Notes: generated by a model not told the origin, from the sequence alone. A DNA stretch of 46,798 bases from Myxococcales bacterium (GCA_019637115.1 JAHBWH010000053.1:1-46798); one strand, 5' to 3'; positions 31,958-40,728 are shown, numbered from the stretch's first letter. Program-made: numbers and translations.

Positions 31958-33673
31958 ATGGCGTCCCCCGCCACACCCCGCGCGATCGAGCCCCCCGTGA
32001 GCGAGTCGGTTCCCGTCGACGACCCGCTCGTCGGCCGCGTGCTCGAGGACCGCTACCGCGTCGACTCCCTCCTCGGGGAAGGCGGCATCGGCCGCGTCTA
32101 CCGCGCCACTCACCTCAAGCTCGATCGGCCGGTCGCGCTCAAGGTGCTGCACGAGGGCTTCCGCGACGCCGAGGACATCCGCCTGCGCTTCGAGCGCGAG
32201 GCCAAGACGCTCTCGGCGCTCCGGCACCCCCACATCGTCACCATCACCGACTACGGCGTCGCCGAGGGCATGCCCTACCTCGTGATGGAGCTCGTGGAGG
32301 GCCGTGACCTCGACGCGCTCATCGAGTCCGCGAAGCAGACCCTGCCCATCGAGCGCGCCGTCGGCCTGATGACGCAGGTGCTGCGCAGCCTCGCGCACGC
32401 GCACGCGCTGGGCATCATCCACCGCGACCTCAAGCCGGCGAACGCGCTGCTCCAAGAGCTGCCCGACGGCACCGACCACGTCGAGGTCCTCGACTTCGGG
32501 CTCGCGAAGTTCATCGACGACGCCCCCGCGGCGCCCGCCAGCCCGAAGCTCACGCGCGCGGGCACGATCGTCGGCACGCCGGCGTACATGGCGCCGGAGC
32601 AAGCGTCCGCGGGCCACTGCGACGCGCGCACCGACGTCTACGCCGCTGGGGTGATGCTCTTCGAGCTCGTCACCGGCGAGCTGCCCTTCGTCACCACCGA
32701 TCCGGGGGCGATGCTGCGCGCGCACCTGGCGCAGGCGCCGCCGAAGCTGCGCAGCCTCCGGCCCGACGCGCCCGCCGCGCTCGAGGCCATCGTCGCGCGG
32801 GCGCTCGAGAAGGACCCCGCGCGGCGCTTCGCGGACGGCGCCGAGATGCTCCAGGCGCTCGAGACGGTCGCGCACCCTCCGGAGCGCGAGAGCGCGACGG
32901 ACGCGCTGCGTCAGACGATGCAGTCGCTGTCGGTGCAGGTCCCCGAGAAGCTCCGGGGTGTCGCGACGCAGCTCAAGCTCGACGAGCGCCTCGAGGCTTT
33001 GCACCGCCGGCTGCCGTCGCGCCTCCAGGTCCTCCCGCCCCGTGCCCTCGCGGGCGTGTTCATTGGGCTCGTCGCGCTGGTCTTCGTCCTCGTCGTCGCG
33101 AGCGCGCTCGGCGGCGACGAGGAGGAGGAGACCGAGCCGCCGCCCGACGTCCACGCGATCCAGCGGCTGCTGCCGCCCTTGCCGCCCGACACCCCGCTCA
33201 TGGAGGTGCGCCAGACGGTCGAGCTGCCGCCGGCCCGCGACCCTTGGCAGTCCGGCGCGGGAGAGCTCCCGCCCGAGCTCTTCTCGCTCAAGGCGCAGGT
33301 CGATCAAGGGCGCCGCCTGAACCGCCGCTACATGGGGAGCGTCCGGCAGATCGCGTCCCAACATCCGAACGACTGCCGGCCGAAGCTCGTGCTCGCGCGC
33401 GCGTACGTGCTGCAGCGCTGGCTCTCGCACGCCTTGCCCTATTATTACGACGTCCTCGAGCTCGACCCGAGCTGCCGCGGCGAGCCCGCGATGCTCGCGA
33501 GCATGCTCGAGATGGTCCGCAGCGAGAACCTCGAAGAAGAAGCCTCGCGGGCGGTCGTCCGAATCTACGCGCGCGAGGCGCTCGAGCCGACGCGCGCCGA
33601 GCTCGCGCGCACCCGCCGCCCCGTGGAGCGCGAGCGCCTCGAGCGCCTCATCGCCGCCCTCGAAGCGCTCTGA
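31958..33673 (+). CDS. Transmembrane Ser/Thr protein kinase (Hanks type)
   Basis: A 571-aa kinase. Domain: LLGEGGIGRVYRA P-loop, ALKVL with Lys62, Glu81 in the C-helix, HRDLKPAN with catalytic Asp157, DFG at 179-181, activation-loop end GTPAYMAPEQ and the Asp in DVYAAGVMLFEL. A transmembrane helix follows at about 363-384 (AGVFIGLVALVFVLVVASAL), and the outer about 185 residues are helical with repeats resembling TPR units (CRPKLVLARAYVLQRW, ALPYYYDVLELDPSC). This is the usual myxobacterial sensor kinase layout: cytoplasmic kinase, one membrane pass, periplasmic sensor part. Substrate unknown. Confidence 0.93.
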   Translation: MASPATPRAIEPPVSESVPVDDPLVGRVLEDRYRVDSLLGEGGIGRVYRATHLKLDRPVALKVLHEGFRDAEDIRLRFEREAKTLSALRHPHIVTITDYGVAEGMPYLVMELVEGRDLDALIESAKQTLPIERAVGLMTQVLRSLAHAHALGIIHRDLKPANALLQELPDGTDHVEVLDFGLAKFIDDAPAAPASPKLTRAGTIVGTPAYMAPEQASAGHCDARTDVYAAGVMLFELVTGELPFVTTDPGAMLRAHLAQAPPKLRSLRPDAPAALEAIVARALEKDPARRFADGAEMLQALETVAHPPERESATDALRQTMQSLSVQVPEKLRGVATQLKLDERLEALHRRLPSRLQVLPPRALAGVFIGLVALVFVLVVASALGGDEEEETEPPPDVHAIQRLLPPLPPDTPLMEVRQTVELPPARDPWQSGAGELPPELFSLKAQVDQGRRLNRRYMGSVRQIASQHPNDCRPKLVLARAYVLQRWLSHALPYYYDVLELDPSCRGEPAMLASMLEMVRSENLEEEASRAVVRIYAREALEPTRAELARTRRPVERERLERLIAALEAL

Positions 33674-33789
33674 CGCCGAGACGCGGGGCGCCGCTCGACG
33701 ACGAGGCGGACGAGTCCGTCGCGGGCCCGGAGCGTCCACGAGAAGTCCCTCGGGAACGCGAGCGCCTGGAGCGCGGGCGGAGGCCGGGC

Positions 33790-35214
33790 CTACGCCTGCA
33801 CGCCCGTGCGCGCGAGCAGCTCCGCGAGGCGCGCGTCCGCCTCCTCGCGGTGCGCGCGGTAGCGTTCGTCGCGGACGATCGAGCGGTGGAAGTCACCGGC
33901 CTCGCCGATCGGCTGACCCGCGACCCACATCGCGTGGATCGCGGCGTCGACGTCGCTCGTCACGAGCGCGCCGACCACGTCCGCCGCGGGCCAGAAGGTG
34001 GGATGGTCGACGTCGTAGACGACCACGTTCGCGAGCGCGCCGGGCGCGAGCACGCCCGCGCGCACGTGGGGGTGGAGCGCGCCCGGAACGCTCGTGATCC
34101 TCGAGTAGAGCTCGGCGGGGGCGGCCGCCGCCTCGAAGCGCGCGTAGCTCGCGTCGCGCGCGCGCTGCACGGACGCCGCGTCGCCGCGGCCCGCGAGGAA
34201 GCGCTCGTACGCGTCGCCGAAGCTCGCGGGGAGCGTGCGCATCCCGGCGACGAGGCGCAGCTCCTTGCGGAGCTGCATCGAGTCGTTGCTCGCCGCGCAA
34301 TCCGTCGCGACCACCCAGCTCACGCCGGCCGCTTCCCAATGGTCGACGCGCGCGGGGAAACCGAAGAGGAGCTGCGCGTAGGGGCACGCGACGAGGGCGT
34401 GCGCGGGCCCGAGGCGCGCGAGCTCGGCGTCATCGACGAAGAGGGCGTGCGCGAACACGCCGCGCGCGTGCTCGAGCAAGCCGACGCGCTCGAGCAGCCC
34501 GAAGGGGGTGGTGCCGTGCACCTCGCGCGCCCGCTCGACCTCCTCGAGCGACTGCGCCAGGTGGGCATGCACCGGCAACCCTAGGCGCTCGGCCATCGCG
34601 CCGACCTCGCGCCAGAGCGTCGGCGAGACCGTGTCGGTGGCGTGGGGGCCGAGCGCCGCGTAGACGCGCGGCATCCCCGCGAGCGCGAGCGTCTCCGTCG
34701 CCTCGAGCTCCTGCTCCCAGCGCGGCGTCGCTCCCCTCGGCGCGCGGGGATCGACGCTCGGTCCGGCGAGGTCCTGGACCGTCGGGGCGATCACCGCCGC
34801 GAGGCCGGTGTCGGAGATCCCCGCGGCGAGCGCGGCGCCGAAGAAGTAGTGGTCCCAGACGAGGCCCACCCCCGAGAGCAGCGACTCCCACGCCCCCATG
34901 CGCGCGAATGCCCGGACGTCCTCGGGCGTGAGCGCGTGCTCCACGCGATAGAAGAGATCCTCGACCACGTTCCCCGCCGTGGCGCCGCCGACGCGACCGC
35001 GCAGCGTCGAGAGCGCGCAGTGGGTGTGCGCGTTCACCAGCGCGGGGGCGATCAGCCGGTCACGAAGCTCGATCGGCTTCGGCGCGTCGCTCGGCGCCGG
35101 CCCCCGGCCCACCGCGGCGATCCGAGGCCCCTCGACGCGCACCCAGCCCGGCGCGACGCAAGGGATCGACGACTCCTCGAAGAGAACCCGAGACGACACG
35201 AGCGTGAAGGCCAC
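33790..35214 (-). CDS. Amidohydrolase family protein (SAH/Atz deaminase-like)
   Basis: A 474-aa metal-dependent amidohydrolase. The metal site is complete: NAHTHC with His63 and His65, PVHAHLAQS with His216 and His218, VFAHALFVDD with His256, and VATDCAASND with Asp305. The order and the TDCAASN motif place it near the S-adenosylhomocysteine/methylthioadenosine deaminase and triazine-hydrolase group; substrate is not decided. The start codon is GTG (35214), 6 nt after a TAGGCT box and without Shine-Dalgarno. It is convergent with the kinase gene and stands alone. Confidence 0.9.
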   Translation of the reverse strand: MAFTLVSSRVLFEESSIPCVAPGWVRVEGPRIAAVGRGPAPSDAPKPIELRDRLIAPALVNAHTHCALSTLRGRVGGATAGNVVEDLFYRVEHALTPEDVRAFARMGAWESLLSGVGLVWDHYFFGAALAAGISDTGLAAVIAPTVQDLAGPSVDPRAPRGATPRWEQELEATETLALAGMPRVYAALGPHATDTVSPTLWREVGAMAERLGLPVHAHLAQSLEEVERAREVHGTTPFGLLERVGLLEHARGVFAHALFVDDAELARLGPAHALVACPYAQLLFGFPARVDHWEAAGVSWVVATDCAASNDSMQLRKELRLVAGMRTLPASFGDAYERFLAGRGDAASVQRARDASYARFEAAAAPAELYSRITSVPGALHPHVRAGVLAPGALANVVVYDVDHPTFWPAADVVGALVTSDVDAAIHAMWVAGQPIGEAGDFHRSIVRDERYRAHREEADARLAELLARTGVQA

Positions 35215-35220
35215 CCCCGC

Positions 35221-35226
35221 AGCCTA
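35221..35226 (-). promoter_or_regulatory. Putative -10 box (TAGGCT) for the amidohydrolase
   Basis: TAGGCT on the minus strand, 6 nt before the GTG at 35214; the hexamer satellite 35247-35382 begins about 20 nt upstream of it, in the -35 region. Confidence 0.45.
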
Positions 35227-35246
35227 CGACGCCGGGCCGCCGACGC

Positions 35247-35382
35247 CACGTCCACGCTCGCGTCGTCCACGACGTCCACGTGCGCGTCCAGGTCCACGTG
35301 CGCGTGCGCGTGCGCGTCCACGTCCACGTGCGCGTGTCCGACTCCGTGTCCGAGTCCGACTCCCTGTCCGACTCCAAGTCCA
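35247..35382. repeat. Composite hexamer satellite (CGTCCA/CGTGCG then GAGTCC/GACTCC)
   Basis: The first 90 nt are CGTCCA and CGTGCG units, including a strict alternating GTGCGC run near 35297-35316; from about 35337 the array turns into TCCGAC/GTCCGA units. This pairing of the two satellite families repeats the order seen at 433-956. Confidence 0.85.
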
Positions 35383-35404
35383 CAAAGGAGCGGGATAACC
35401 CCGT

Positions 35405-36610
35405 TCAACCCGGCAGAGGACTCGCGTCCGACGCCTCGAGCGCCAAGCGAGGCTCCTCGACGCCGACACGGATCACGACCTCTCCCGACGCGCCGCGCGA
35501 CTGGACCGCGCGCGCGCCCCCCAGCTCCACGGCGAAGACCGCCTCGACCAGCGTGACCAACCACGCGGGGACCTCTCCATCGGTCGGCCGAAAGACCAGC
35601 ACGCCGCCGCCCGCCTCGCGCTCGAAGCTCGCGCCGGTCCCCACACCCAGCGCCTCGATCAGCCCAGCGAGGTCGTCCGCGCGCGCAGCGACGCTCCAGC
35701 GCCACACGAGCGCGGCCCCGCCGTCGCCGTGCACGGCCTCGAGCGTCGACGCCAGGTCGCGGACGACTCGGCACGCGAGCGCCGCCCCCGCGCGCACGCG
35801 CTCGCGCCCCGCTTCGGCCTCCGCCGCGGCGCGCGACGCCTCCGCCTCGCTCATCCGGAGCCGAACCTGGAGCGCCTCTTGCGCGACGTTGTGACGCCGC
35901 GTCGCCTGCGCGGCGTCCTCGACCGCGGCCGCCAGCCGCGCACGGAGCGCGTCCAGCTCGGCGAGGGCGGCCTCGAGCTCGGCGCTCTTCGCGGCGACGA
36001 CCGCGGCCTTCTCCGAACGCTCCATCGCGAGCGCGTCGAGCTCGGCGGCGTTCTCCTTCGCGAGCTGCTCGAGCTTCGCTTCGCTCGACTGGATCACCTG
36101 CTCGACCTTCGCTGCGTGGGCCTTCGCGGCGTCCTCGAGCTCGACGGCCAGCGCCCGAGCCCGCGCCTCGGCGTCGAGCGCTCGCTGCGCGGCGCGGTCC
36201 AGCGCGCTCTGCGCCTTCTCGCGCGCCGCCGCGGCGTTCTTCGCCTCTTGCTGCCACTTCCGCTCGAGCTCGGCCTCGCGCGCGGCGACGGCCGCGCCCT
36301 TCTGGTCGTCCCACGTCGCCCGCAGGGCGCCGAGCTCCGCCTCGACCTGCTCGGCGCGCGAGCGCGCCTTCTCGCCCCGGCTCCGCTCCTGCTCGAGCGA
36401 CTTCTCGAGGTCGGCGAGGAGGCGCGCGAGCGTGTCGCGCTCTCCTTGGAGCTCGGCGAGCGCGCGCTCCCGCTCGGCGAGCTCGCGCTCCCGCTCGGCG
36501 AGCGCGCTCTTCGTCTGCGTCGCCTCGTCTTCGATCGCCTTCCACTCGTCGGCCGAGTGGATCACCCGACCGAAGAGCGTCGTCGCCTTCGCTTTGGCGT
36601 CGTCGCTCAT
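35405..36610 (-). CDS. Coiled-coil protein with small C-terminal domain
   Basis: A 401-aa cytoplasmic protein. Residues about 20-285 form a nearly continuous coiled coil of Glu/Ala/Arg/Lys heptads (ALAERERELAERERALAEL; ALDAEARARALAVELEDAA). The last about 110 residues form a globular domain (VVRDLASTLEAVHGDGGAAL, VWRWSVAARADDLAGLIEALG, VPAWLVTLVEAVFAVELGG) that I do not recognise. Its ATG overlaps the stop of the roadblock gene by 4 nt, so the pair is cotranslated; a scaffold or adaptor in a GTPase/roadblock system is plausible, by inference from the neighbour only. Confidence 0.85.
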   Translation of the reverse strand: MSDDAKAKATTLFGRVIHSADEWKAIEDEATQTKSALAERERELAERERALAELQGERDTLARLLADLEKSLEQERSRGEKARSRAEQVEAELGALRATWDDQKGAAVAAREAELERKWQQEAKNAAAAREKAQSALDRAAQRALDAEARARALAVELEDAAKAHAAKVEQVIQSSEAKLEQLAKENAAELDALAMERSEKAAVVAAKSAELEAALAELDALRARLAAAVEDAAQATRRHNVAQEALQVRLRMSEAEASRAAAEAEAGRERVRAGAALACRVVRDLASTLEAVHGDGGAALVWRWSVAARADDLAGLIEALGVGTGASFEREAGGGVLVFRPTDGEVPAWLVTLVEAVFAVELGGARAVQSRGASGEVVIRVGVEEPRLALEASDASPLPG

Positions 36611-36963
36611 TGGAGCGCACCCGTCGCCGTCGCGCTGCCATCCACCACGCGGCGCATGAAGCTCAGCAAGATGCCGGGAGGCACTTCCGGCTTGGCGATG
36701 ACCGTGAGGTGCCCGCCGTCTGGCAGCACGGCCACGAGGAGGACGCGGCCTTGGAACATGATCATCACGACGTTGCACTCGCCGCAGCGCCAGCCCGCGC
36801 CCAGACGATCGACGCTGCGCACGAGGAGATCGATCCGCATGGCGTCGACCTCCGTCGCGGGGAGCTGACCCGCTTGGGCCACGATCCGGCCGTGACCATC
36901 GGTCTGGACGATGCCGTCGGCGTGCCGACCCACCTCTTCGAAGACCTCTCCGATCTCCCGCAT
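36607..36963 (-). CDS. Roadblock/LC7 domain protein
   Basis: A 118-aa protein of the roadblock/LC7 (MglB-like) fold: helix REIGEVFEEVGRHADGI, strands VQTDGHGRIVAQAGQL, helix AMRIDLLVRSVDRLG, and strands NVVMIMFQGRVLLVAVLPDGGHLTVIA. Two Cys (RCGEC) sit in a central loop. Such proteins regulate small GTPases or scaffold signalling complexes. The ATG at 36963 is preceded by GGGAGGATT; a longer frame reaching 37101 lacks support. First gene of a two-gene operon. Confidence 0.87.
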   Translation of the reverse strand: MREIGEVFEEVGRHADGIVQTDGHGRIVAQAGQLPATEVDAMRIDLLVRSVDRLGAGWRCGECNVVMIMFQGRVLLVAVLPDGGHLTVIAKPEVPPGILLSFMRRVVDGSATATGALQ

Positions 36964-37087
36964 AATCCTCCCAACGGCTCCCGCGGGGCCCGTCGCCCGT
37001 GGGCCGGCCGCCTCCGCCCGCCCAACCTCGCCGACCCGCAACGTCTGTCGTTCCAGACTGCCCCGAGGGTACTCGCTCCGGCGTGTC

Positions 37088-37121
37088 ATTGGAGATAGCA
37101 CAGTTGTATTATTTTACTCGC
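37088..37121 (-). promoter_or_regulatory. AT-rich promoter region of the roadblock operon
   Basis: A striking AT-rich island (minus strand TTGCGAGTAAAATAATAC, then AACTGTGCTATCT) in otherwise very GC-rich DNA. It contains TTGCGA, followed 17 nt later by TGCTAT, and also an internal TAAAAT. Either could be the core promoter; the leader to the ATG at 36963 would be about 120 nt. Confidence 0.45.
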
Positions 37122-37184
37122 AACGCTCGTCCCACACGCCACCACAACAGGCTCCGCAACCGCCCGTGACGCCTCGCGTCCGCC

Positions 37185-37271
37185 GAGTCCGAGTCCGAGT
37201 CCGAGTCCGAGTCCGAGTCTGAGTCCGAGTCCGAGTCCGAGTCCGAGTCCGAGTCCGAGTCCGAGTCCGAG
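37185..37271. repeat. GAGTCC hexanucleotide satellite
   Basis: About 14 nearly perfect GAGTCC units (one GAGTCT) between the roadblock promoter and the 3' end of rarA. GAGTCC is the complement of GGACTC; every unit contains GAGTC or GAGTCT-C, so the GANTC core repeats every 6 nt. Confidence 0.92.
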
Positions 37272-37317
37272 AGCCGGAAGACGGCGCCGCCCGTCGCCGC
37301 CGTCGCGTGGCGTCGCG

Positions 37318-38640
37318 TCACGAGCCCGACTCGTTGGGCTCCCCTGGCTCCCCCGGCTCCCCCGGCTCCCCCCTCAGCCTCGCGAGGCGCGCGCCGATCT
37401 GCGCCTCCAGGCCGTTCCGAGTCGGCACGTAGTAGCGCCGGCCCACGAGCGCGTCGGGGAGGTAGACGGCGCCCCTCGCGAAGCCGCCTTCGTCGTGCGG
37501 GTAGCGGTAACCCACGCCGTGCCCGTCCGCCTTCATCAGCGCCGTCGGCGCGTTGCGCAGCGGCATGGGCACCGGCAGCGCGCCGTGGGCCTCGACGTCC
37601 TTGCGCGCGGCGACGAAGGCGACGTAGGTCGCGTTCGATTTCGGCGCCACCGCGAGGTAGGTGCAGCATTGCGCGAGCGTGTGCATCGCCTCGGGCATCC
37701 CGAGCCGGTGGAACGCCGCGTCCGCCGCGACCGCGACCTGCAGCGCGCGAGGATCGGCGTTGCCCACGTCCTCGCTCGCGAAGATGATCATCCGCCGCAA
37801 GAGGAAGCGAGGGTCCTCTCCGGCCTCGAGCATCCGCATCATCCAGTAGAGCGACGCGTCGGGGTCGCTCCCGCGCATCGACTTGATGAAGGCGCTGACG
37901 ACGTCGTAGTGCTGCTCGCCGTCCTTGTCGTAGAGCAACGTCTTGGACTCGAAGGCCTGCGCGACGGCGTCGACGTCCACGGGGCGTCCGTCGGCGGCGA
38001 GCGCCTCGAGCACCGTCAGGGCGCGTCGCGCGTCGCCACCGGACGCGTGCGCCAGCGCGCGAATCGCCTCGTCGTCGACCTTGGCCTCGGGTAGCCCCTT
38101 CGCATCCTTGAGCGCGCGGCGCAGCAAGCGCTCGACCTCGTCGGGCGTGAGGCTCTCCAGCCGAAAGACGCGGGCGCGGCTGAGCAGGGCCGCGTTCACC
38201 GCGAAGCTCGGGTTCTCGGTGGTGGCGCCGACGAGCGTGACGGTGCCGTCCTCGACGTGCGGCAGGAGCGCGTCCTGCTGTGCCTTGTTGAAGCGGTGGA
38301 TCTCGTCGACGAAGAGGATCGTCCGTCCTCCGCGGCGGCGCCGGTCCTTGGCTGCGGCCAGGAGCTTGCGGAGCTCCGGCACCCCACCGAGCACGGCGCT
38401 GAAAGGCTCGAACGTCGCCGAGGTCTCCTGGGCGAGCACGCGCGCGAGCGTCGTCTTCCCGGTCCCGGGCGGCCCCCAGAGCACGATCGACGGCATGCGG
38501 TCCGCCTTGACGAGCCGCGCGAGCAGCTTGCCGGGCCCGAGCAGGTGCGACTGCCCGACGATCTCGCCGAGCCGCTGCGGTCGCATCCGCTCGGCGAGCG
38601 GCGCCGACGCCTGAGCCTGTCGGTCGAAGAGGTCCTCCAT
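37318..38640 (-). CDS. rarA: RarA/MgsA family AAA+ ATPase (replication-associated recombination protein A)
   Basis: A 440-aa clamp-loader-like AAA+ protein. It opens with MEDLFDRQ and PLAERMRPQRLGEIVGQSHLLG, has Walker A GPPGTGKT (56-63), Walker B VDEIHRF (111-117), sensor 1 GATTENPSF, the arginine-finger region LLSRARVF, and the C-terminal tetramerisation part with FASEDVGNADP and CCTYLAVAPKSN. RarA/MgsA acts at stalled replication forks with SSB. The extreme C-terminus (GEPGEPGEPGEP) is a 9-nt DNA repeat that extends the reading frame and is not part of the family. The in-frame extension upstream of 38640 is not coding. Confidence 0.94.
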   Translation of the reverse strand: MEDLFDRQAQASAPLAERMRPQRLGEIVGQSHLLGPGKLLARLVKADRMPSIVLWGPPGTGKTTLARVLAQETSATFEPFSAVLGGVPELRKLLAAAKDRRRRGGRTILFVDEIHRFNKAQQDALLPHVEDGTVTLVGATTENPSFAVNAALLSRARVFRLESLTPDEVERLLRRALKDAKGLPEAKVDDEAIRALAHASGGDARRALTVLEALAADGRPVDVDAVAQAFESKTLLYDKDGEQHYDVVSAFIKSMRGSDPDASLYWMMRMLEAGEDPRFLLRRMIIFASEDVGNADPRALQVAVAADAAFHRLGMPEAMHTLAQCCTYLAVAPKSNATYVAFVAARKDVEAHGALPVPMPLRNAPTALMKADGHGVGYRYPHDEGGFARGAVYLPDALVGRRYYVPTRNGLEAQIGARLARLRGEPGEPGEPGEPNESGS

Positions 38641-38862
38641 GGCGCGGAGGCTGGCCCTTGCCCAACGGGCGGGCAACCGGCGGCGCCCTTGGACGCTGAG
38701 CGCCTTCTCCCGGGGGCCGGGCGAGGGCCCTCTGCTCGGCGGAGCTGCGGAGCTCCTCGGCGGAGCCGCGACCTCCCCGATGGCGCGCCGTCGTTCCCCG
38801 ACGGGTTCCGCTTCGACGGAAGGCTTGACGCAGATCCCGGCACCCTCTACCCCCAGGAGGCG

Positions 38863-38994
38863 ATGAAGGTGCAGCTCGGCTTCGACTTCGGGCCGCGCGA
38901 GGCCGCCGAGGCCCTCGGAGCGGGCGAGGCTTCGGCGCCTCGGCCAGACGCGCCGCCGACGGCGTCGCCGCGACCCGACGCGCCCCGGACCTGA
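38863..38994 (+). CDS. Short open frame, possible detached N-terminus of the SprT-like gene
   Basis: A 43-codon frame starting at an ATG that has AGGAGG 2 nt upstream. It reads MKVQLGFDFGPREAAEAL and then a Pro/Asp/Ala repeat that is the translation of the 15-nt satellite. The first 18 residues look like a genuine protein start; the frame then ends in the repeat, and the metallopeptidase downstream is in another frame. It could be a separate small peptide or the original start of that gene, displaced by repeat growth. Confidence 0.3.
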   Translation: MKVQLGFDFGPREAAEALGAGEASAPRPDAPPTASPRPDAPRT

Positions 38995-39151
38995 CGCGCC
39001 CGACCGACGTGCGCTCCGACCTGATGCGTGTGCCGCGACCCGACGCGCCCGACCAGACCGCGCTGCCGACGGCGTCGCCGCGACCTGACGCGCCCTGACC
39101 CGATGGCCTGATCCGACGCGCCGCGACCCGACGCGCCGCCGCGACCCGACG
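38939..39151. repeat. GCGACCCGACGCGCC satellite
   Basis: Imperfect repeats of about 15 nt (GCGACCCGACGCGCC and variants), five clear copies, plus two copies of a longer GCCGACGGCGTCGCCGCGAC unit near 38956 and 39065. Occupies the gap between rarA and the metallopeptidase; 38641-38862 holds nothing I can identify. Confidence 0.8.
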
Positions 39152-39152
39152 C

Positions 39153-40007
39153 GTGCGCGCCCCCGCGTGCCGTCGGCCAGCGCCCCCGAGCTCCCCACTG
39201 GCGAAGAACCGCCCCGCGGCGCCTGCGGCCGCCTTCGCGCCCTATGCGAGCACGCTCGCGGCCACGCTCGGGCTGCCCGACCCCGCTCGGGCCAAGCGTC
39301 GCTCCCCCACGTCCTCGAGCCCGCGCGTCATCGCGACCACGCACCTCGCGCTCTCGATCGAGCGCGTCGTCGGCGCGCCCGTCGACGTGGTCGTCACGCA
39401 GAACCGGCGGATGATGGTCTCGGCGCGACGAGAGGCCGACGCGCTCGTCGTGCGCGTCCACGAGATGTTCCTGCTCGCCCCCGCGCCGGTGGTCGACGCG
39501 CTTGGGCGCTACCTCAAGGACCGACGCAAGGAGGACGCGGCGATCCTCGACACCTTCATCGCCTCGCGACGCGAGCTCATCACCAAGCCGAAGGTCCGGC
39601 GGACGGTGCTGCGCACGCGCGGCGCCCACCACGACCTGCGCGAGATCTTCGAGGCGCTCGAGCCCCGCTTCGTCGAGAGCTTCGAGGGGGTCCAGATCAC
39701 CTGGGGCCGGCTGACCCGGCGCAAGCGGGGCCAACGCGGGCTGCAGCTCGGCACCTACTCGCCGTCCGAGCGCCTCATCCGCATCCACCCCATCCTCGAC
39801 CAGGCGTGGGTGCCCGGCTTCGTCGTCGCGACGGTGGTCCACCACGAGATGCTCCACCACGCGCTCCCCGCGGTGATGGACAACGGCCGCGCGTACTTCC
39901 ACACGCCCGAGTTCCGGCGCCGCGAGGCCGCCTATCCCGACCACGCGCGCTGCGAGGCGTGGGAGCGGGCGAACATCGGCAACCTCCTCCGCTCGATGCC
40001 GCGCTGA
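39153..40007 (+). CDS. SprT-like zinc metallopeptidase
   Basis: A 284-aa protein with HEMLH at residues 231-235 (in VVHHEMLHHALP) and the following FHTPEFRRREAAYP (His250), the SprT/zincin pattern. Residues 1-55 are Pro/Ala/Arg-rich low complexity; the structured part begins near RVIATTHLALS and includes GTYSPSERLIRIHPILDQAWVP, typical of SprT-like proteins. SprT/Spartan relatives can cleave proteins crosslinked to DNA, but many bacterial members are uncharacterised. The GTG at 39153 directly follows a satellite array and has no Shine-Dalgarno, so the true N-terminus is in doubt. Confidence 0.83.
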   Translation: MRAPACRRPAPPSSPLAKNRPAAPAAAFAPYASTLAATLGLPDPARAKRRSPTSSSPRVIATTHLALSIERVVGAPVDVVVTQNRRMMVSARREADALVVRVHEMFLLAPAPVVDALGRYLKDRRKEDAAILDTFIASRRELITKPKVRRTVLRTRGAHHDLREIFEALEPRFVESFEGVQITWGRLTRRKRGQRGLQLGTYSPSERLIRIHPILDQAWVPGFVVATVVHHEMLHHALPAVMDNGRAYFHTPEFRRREAAYPDHARCEAWERANIGNLLRSMPR

Positions 40008-40102
40008 TCCTCGCCTTGGCATCCTCGCGTTCGACCCCATACCCTGCTCGGCGGGACGCCCCGCTCGACGGGACACGCCACTCGGCACGTGGAGGAGAGG
40101 TC

Positions 40103-40726
40103 ATGAGGACGATGATGCTGGCGCTGGTCGCGGTGCTCTCGATGTCGGCGCTCTCGATGCCCGGAAGCGCGCTCGCTCAGGAGCCCCAGGCCGCGGCCCC
40201 CGTGGCGGCAGTGGGGGCAGCAGCGGCGCTCGACCCCGCCGACGGCGCGCTCGTGCTCCGGCCGAGCTTCCTCTGGGGCTTCATCAAGGAGGACCGCACG
40301 CACGGTTTCGGCGGCGGGCTCGAGCTCTTGCGCTACCCGAACGCCTCCGGCTGGCGCTGGGGCGTGTTCGCCGAAGGGCTCGGGCAGCTCGACGGCGCGT
40401 GGCGGGTCGCGGGCGGGCTCTCCGGCGGGTACGGCGTCTTCGGTACGCAGATCGGGCTCGCGCACCGCACCGTCGGCGACTACGCCGCGGCGACCTCGCT
40501 GCAGATCGCCAAGACCCTCACGCTCGGCCCCGCCGGGATCGCGCTGCGCGTCACCCTCCCGATCCATCACCACCAGCCCGCGCAGCTCCCCGCGATGGAG
40601 CGGCAAGGCGTCGAGATGGCGCTGGTCTTCCAGCTCGGCTGGTCGTTCACCGTGCGTGGCGTTCGGCCGCGGCACACACACTCGTGCGGCTCGCACGGCC
40701 ACGGCCGCAGCGGCGACCTGCTCTGA
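40103..40726 (+). CDS. Exported protein, possible outer-membrane beta-structure
   Basis: A 207-aa protein with a clear signal peptide (MRTMMLALVAVLSMSAL to about residue 26, SALAQ) and GGAGGAGAGG just upstream of the ATG. The mature part has a short Ala/Pro stretch, then alternating amphipathic strands (ALVLRPSFLWGF, GFGGGLELLRYPNASGWRWGVFAEGL, AWRVAGGLSGGYGVF, GIALRVTLPIHH) like a small barrel or lipocalin-like fold. The C-terminus is His-rich (HTHSCGSHGHGR) and might bind metal. Function not recognised. Confidence 0.8.
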   Translation: MRTMMLALVAVLSMSALSMPGSALAQEPQAAAPVAAVGAAAALDPADGALVLRPSFLWGFIKEDRTHGFGGGLELLRYPNASGWRWGVFAEGLGQLDGAWRVAGGLSGGYGVFGTQIGLAHRTVGDYAAATSLQIAKTLTLGPAGIALRVTLPIHHHQPAQLPAMERQGVEMALVFQLGWSFTVRGVRPRHTHSCGSHGHGRSGDLL

Positions 40727-40728
40727 CG

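Noticed and set aside
36964-37101. Longer start for the roadblock protein
   Set aside because: GGGAGGATT before the ATG at 36963 and the fold boundary both favour the shorter form.
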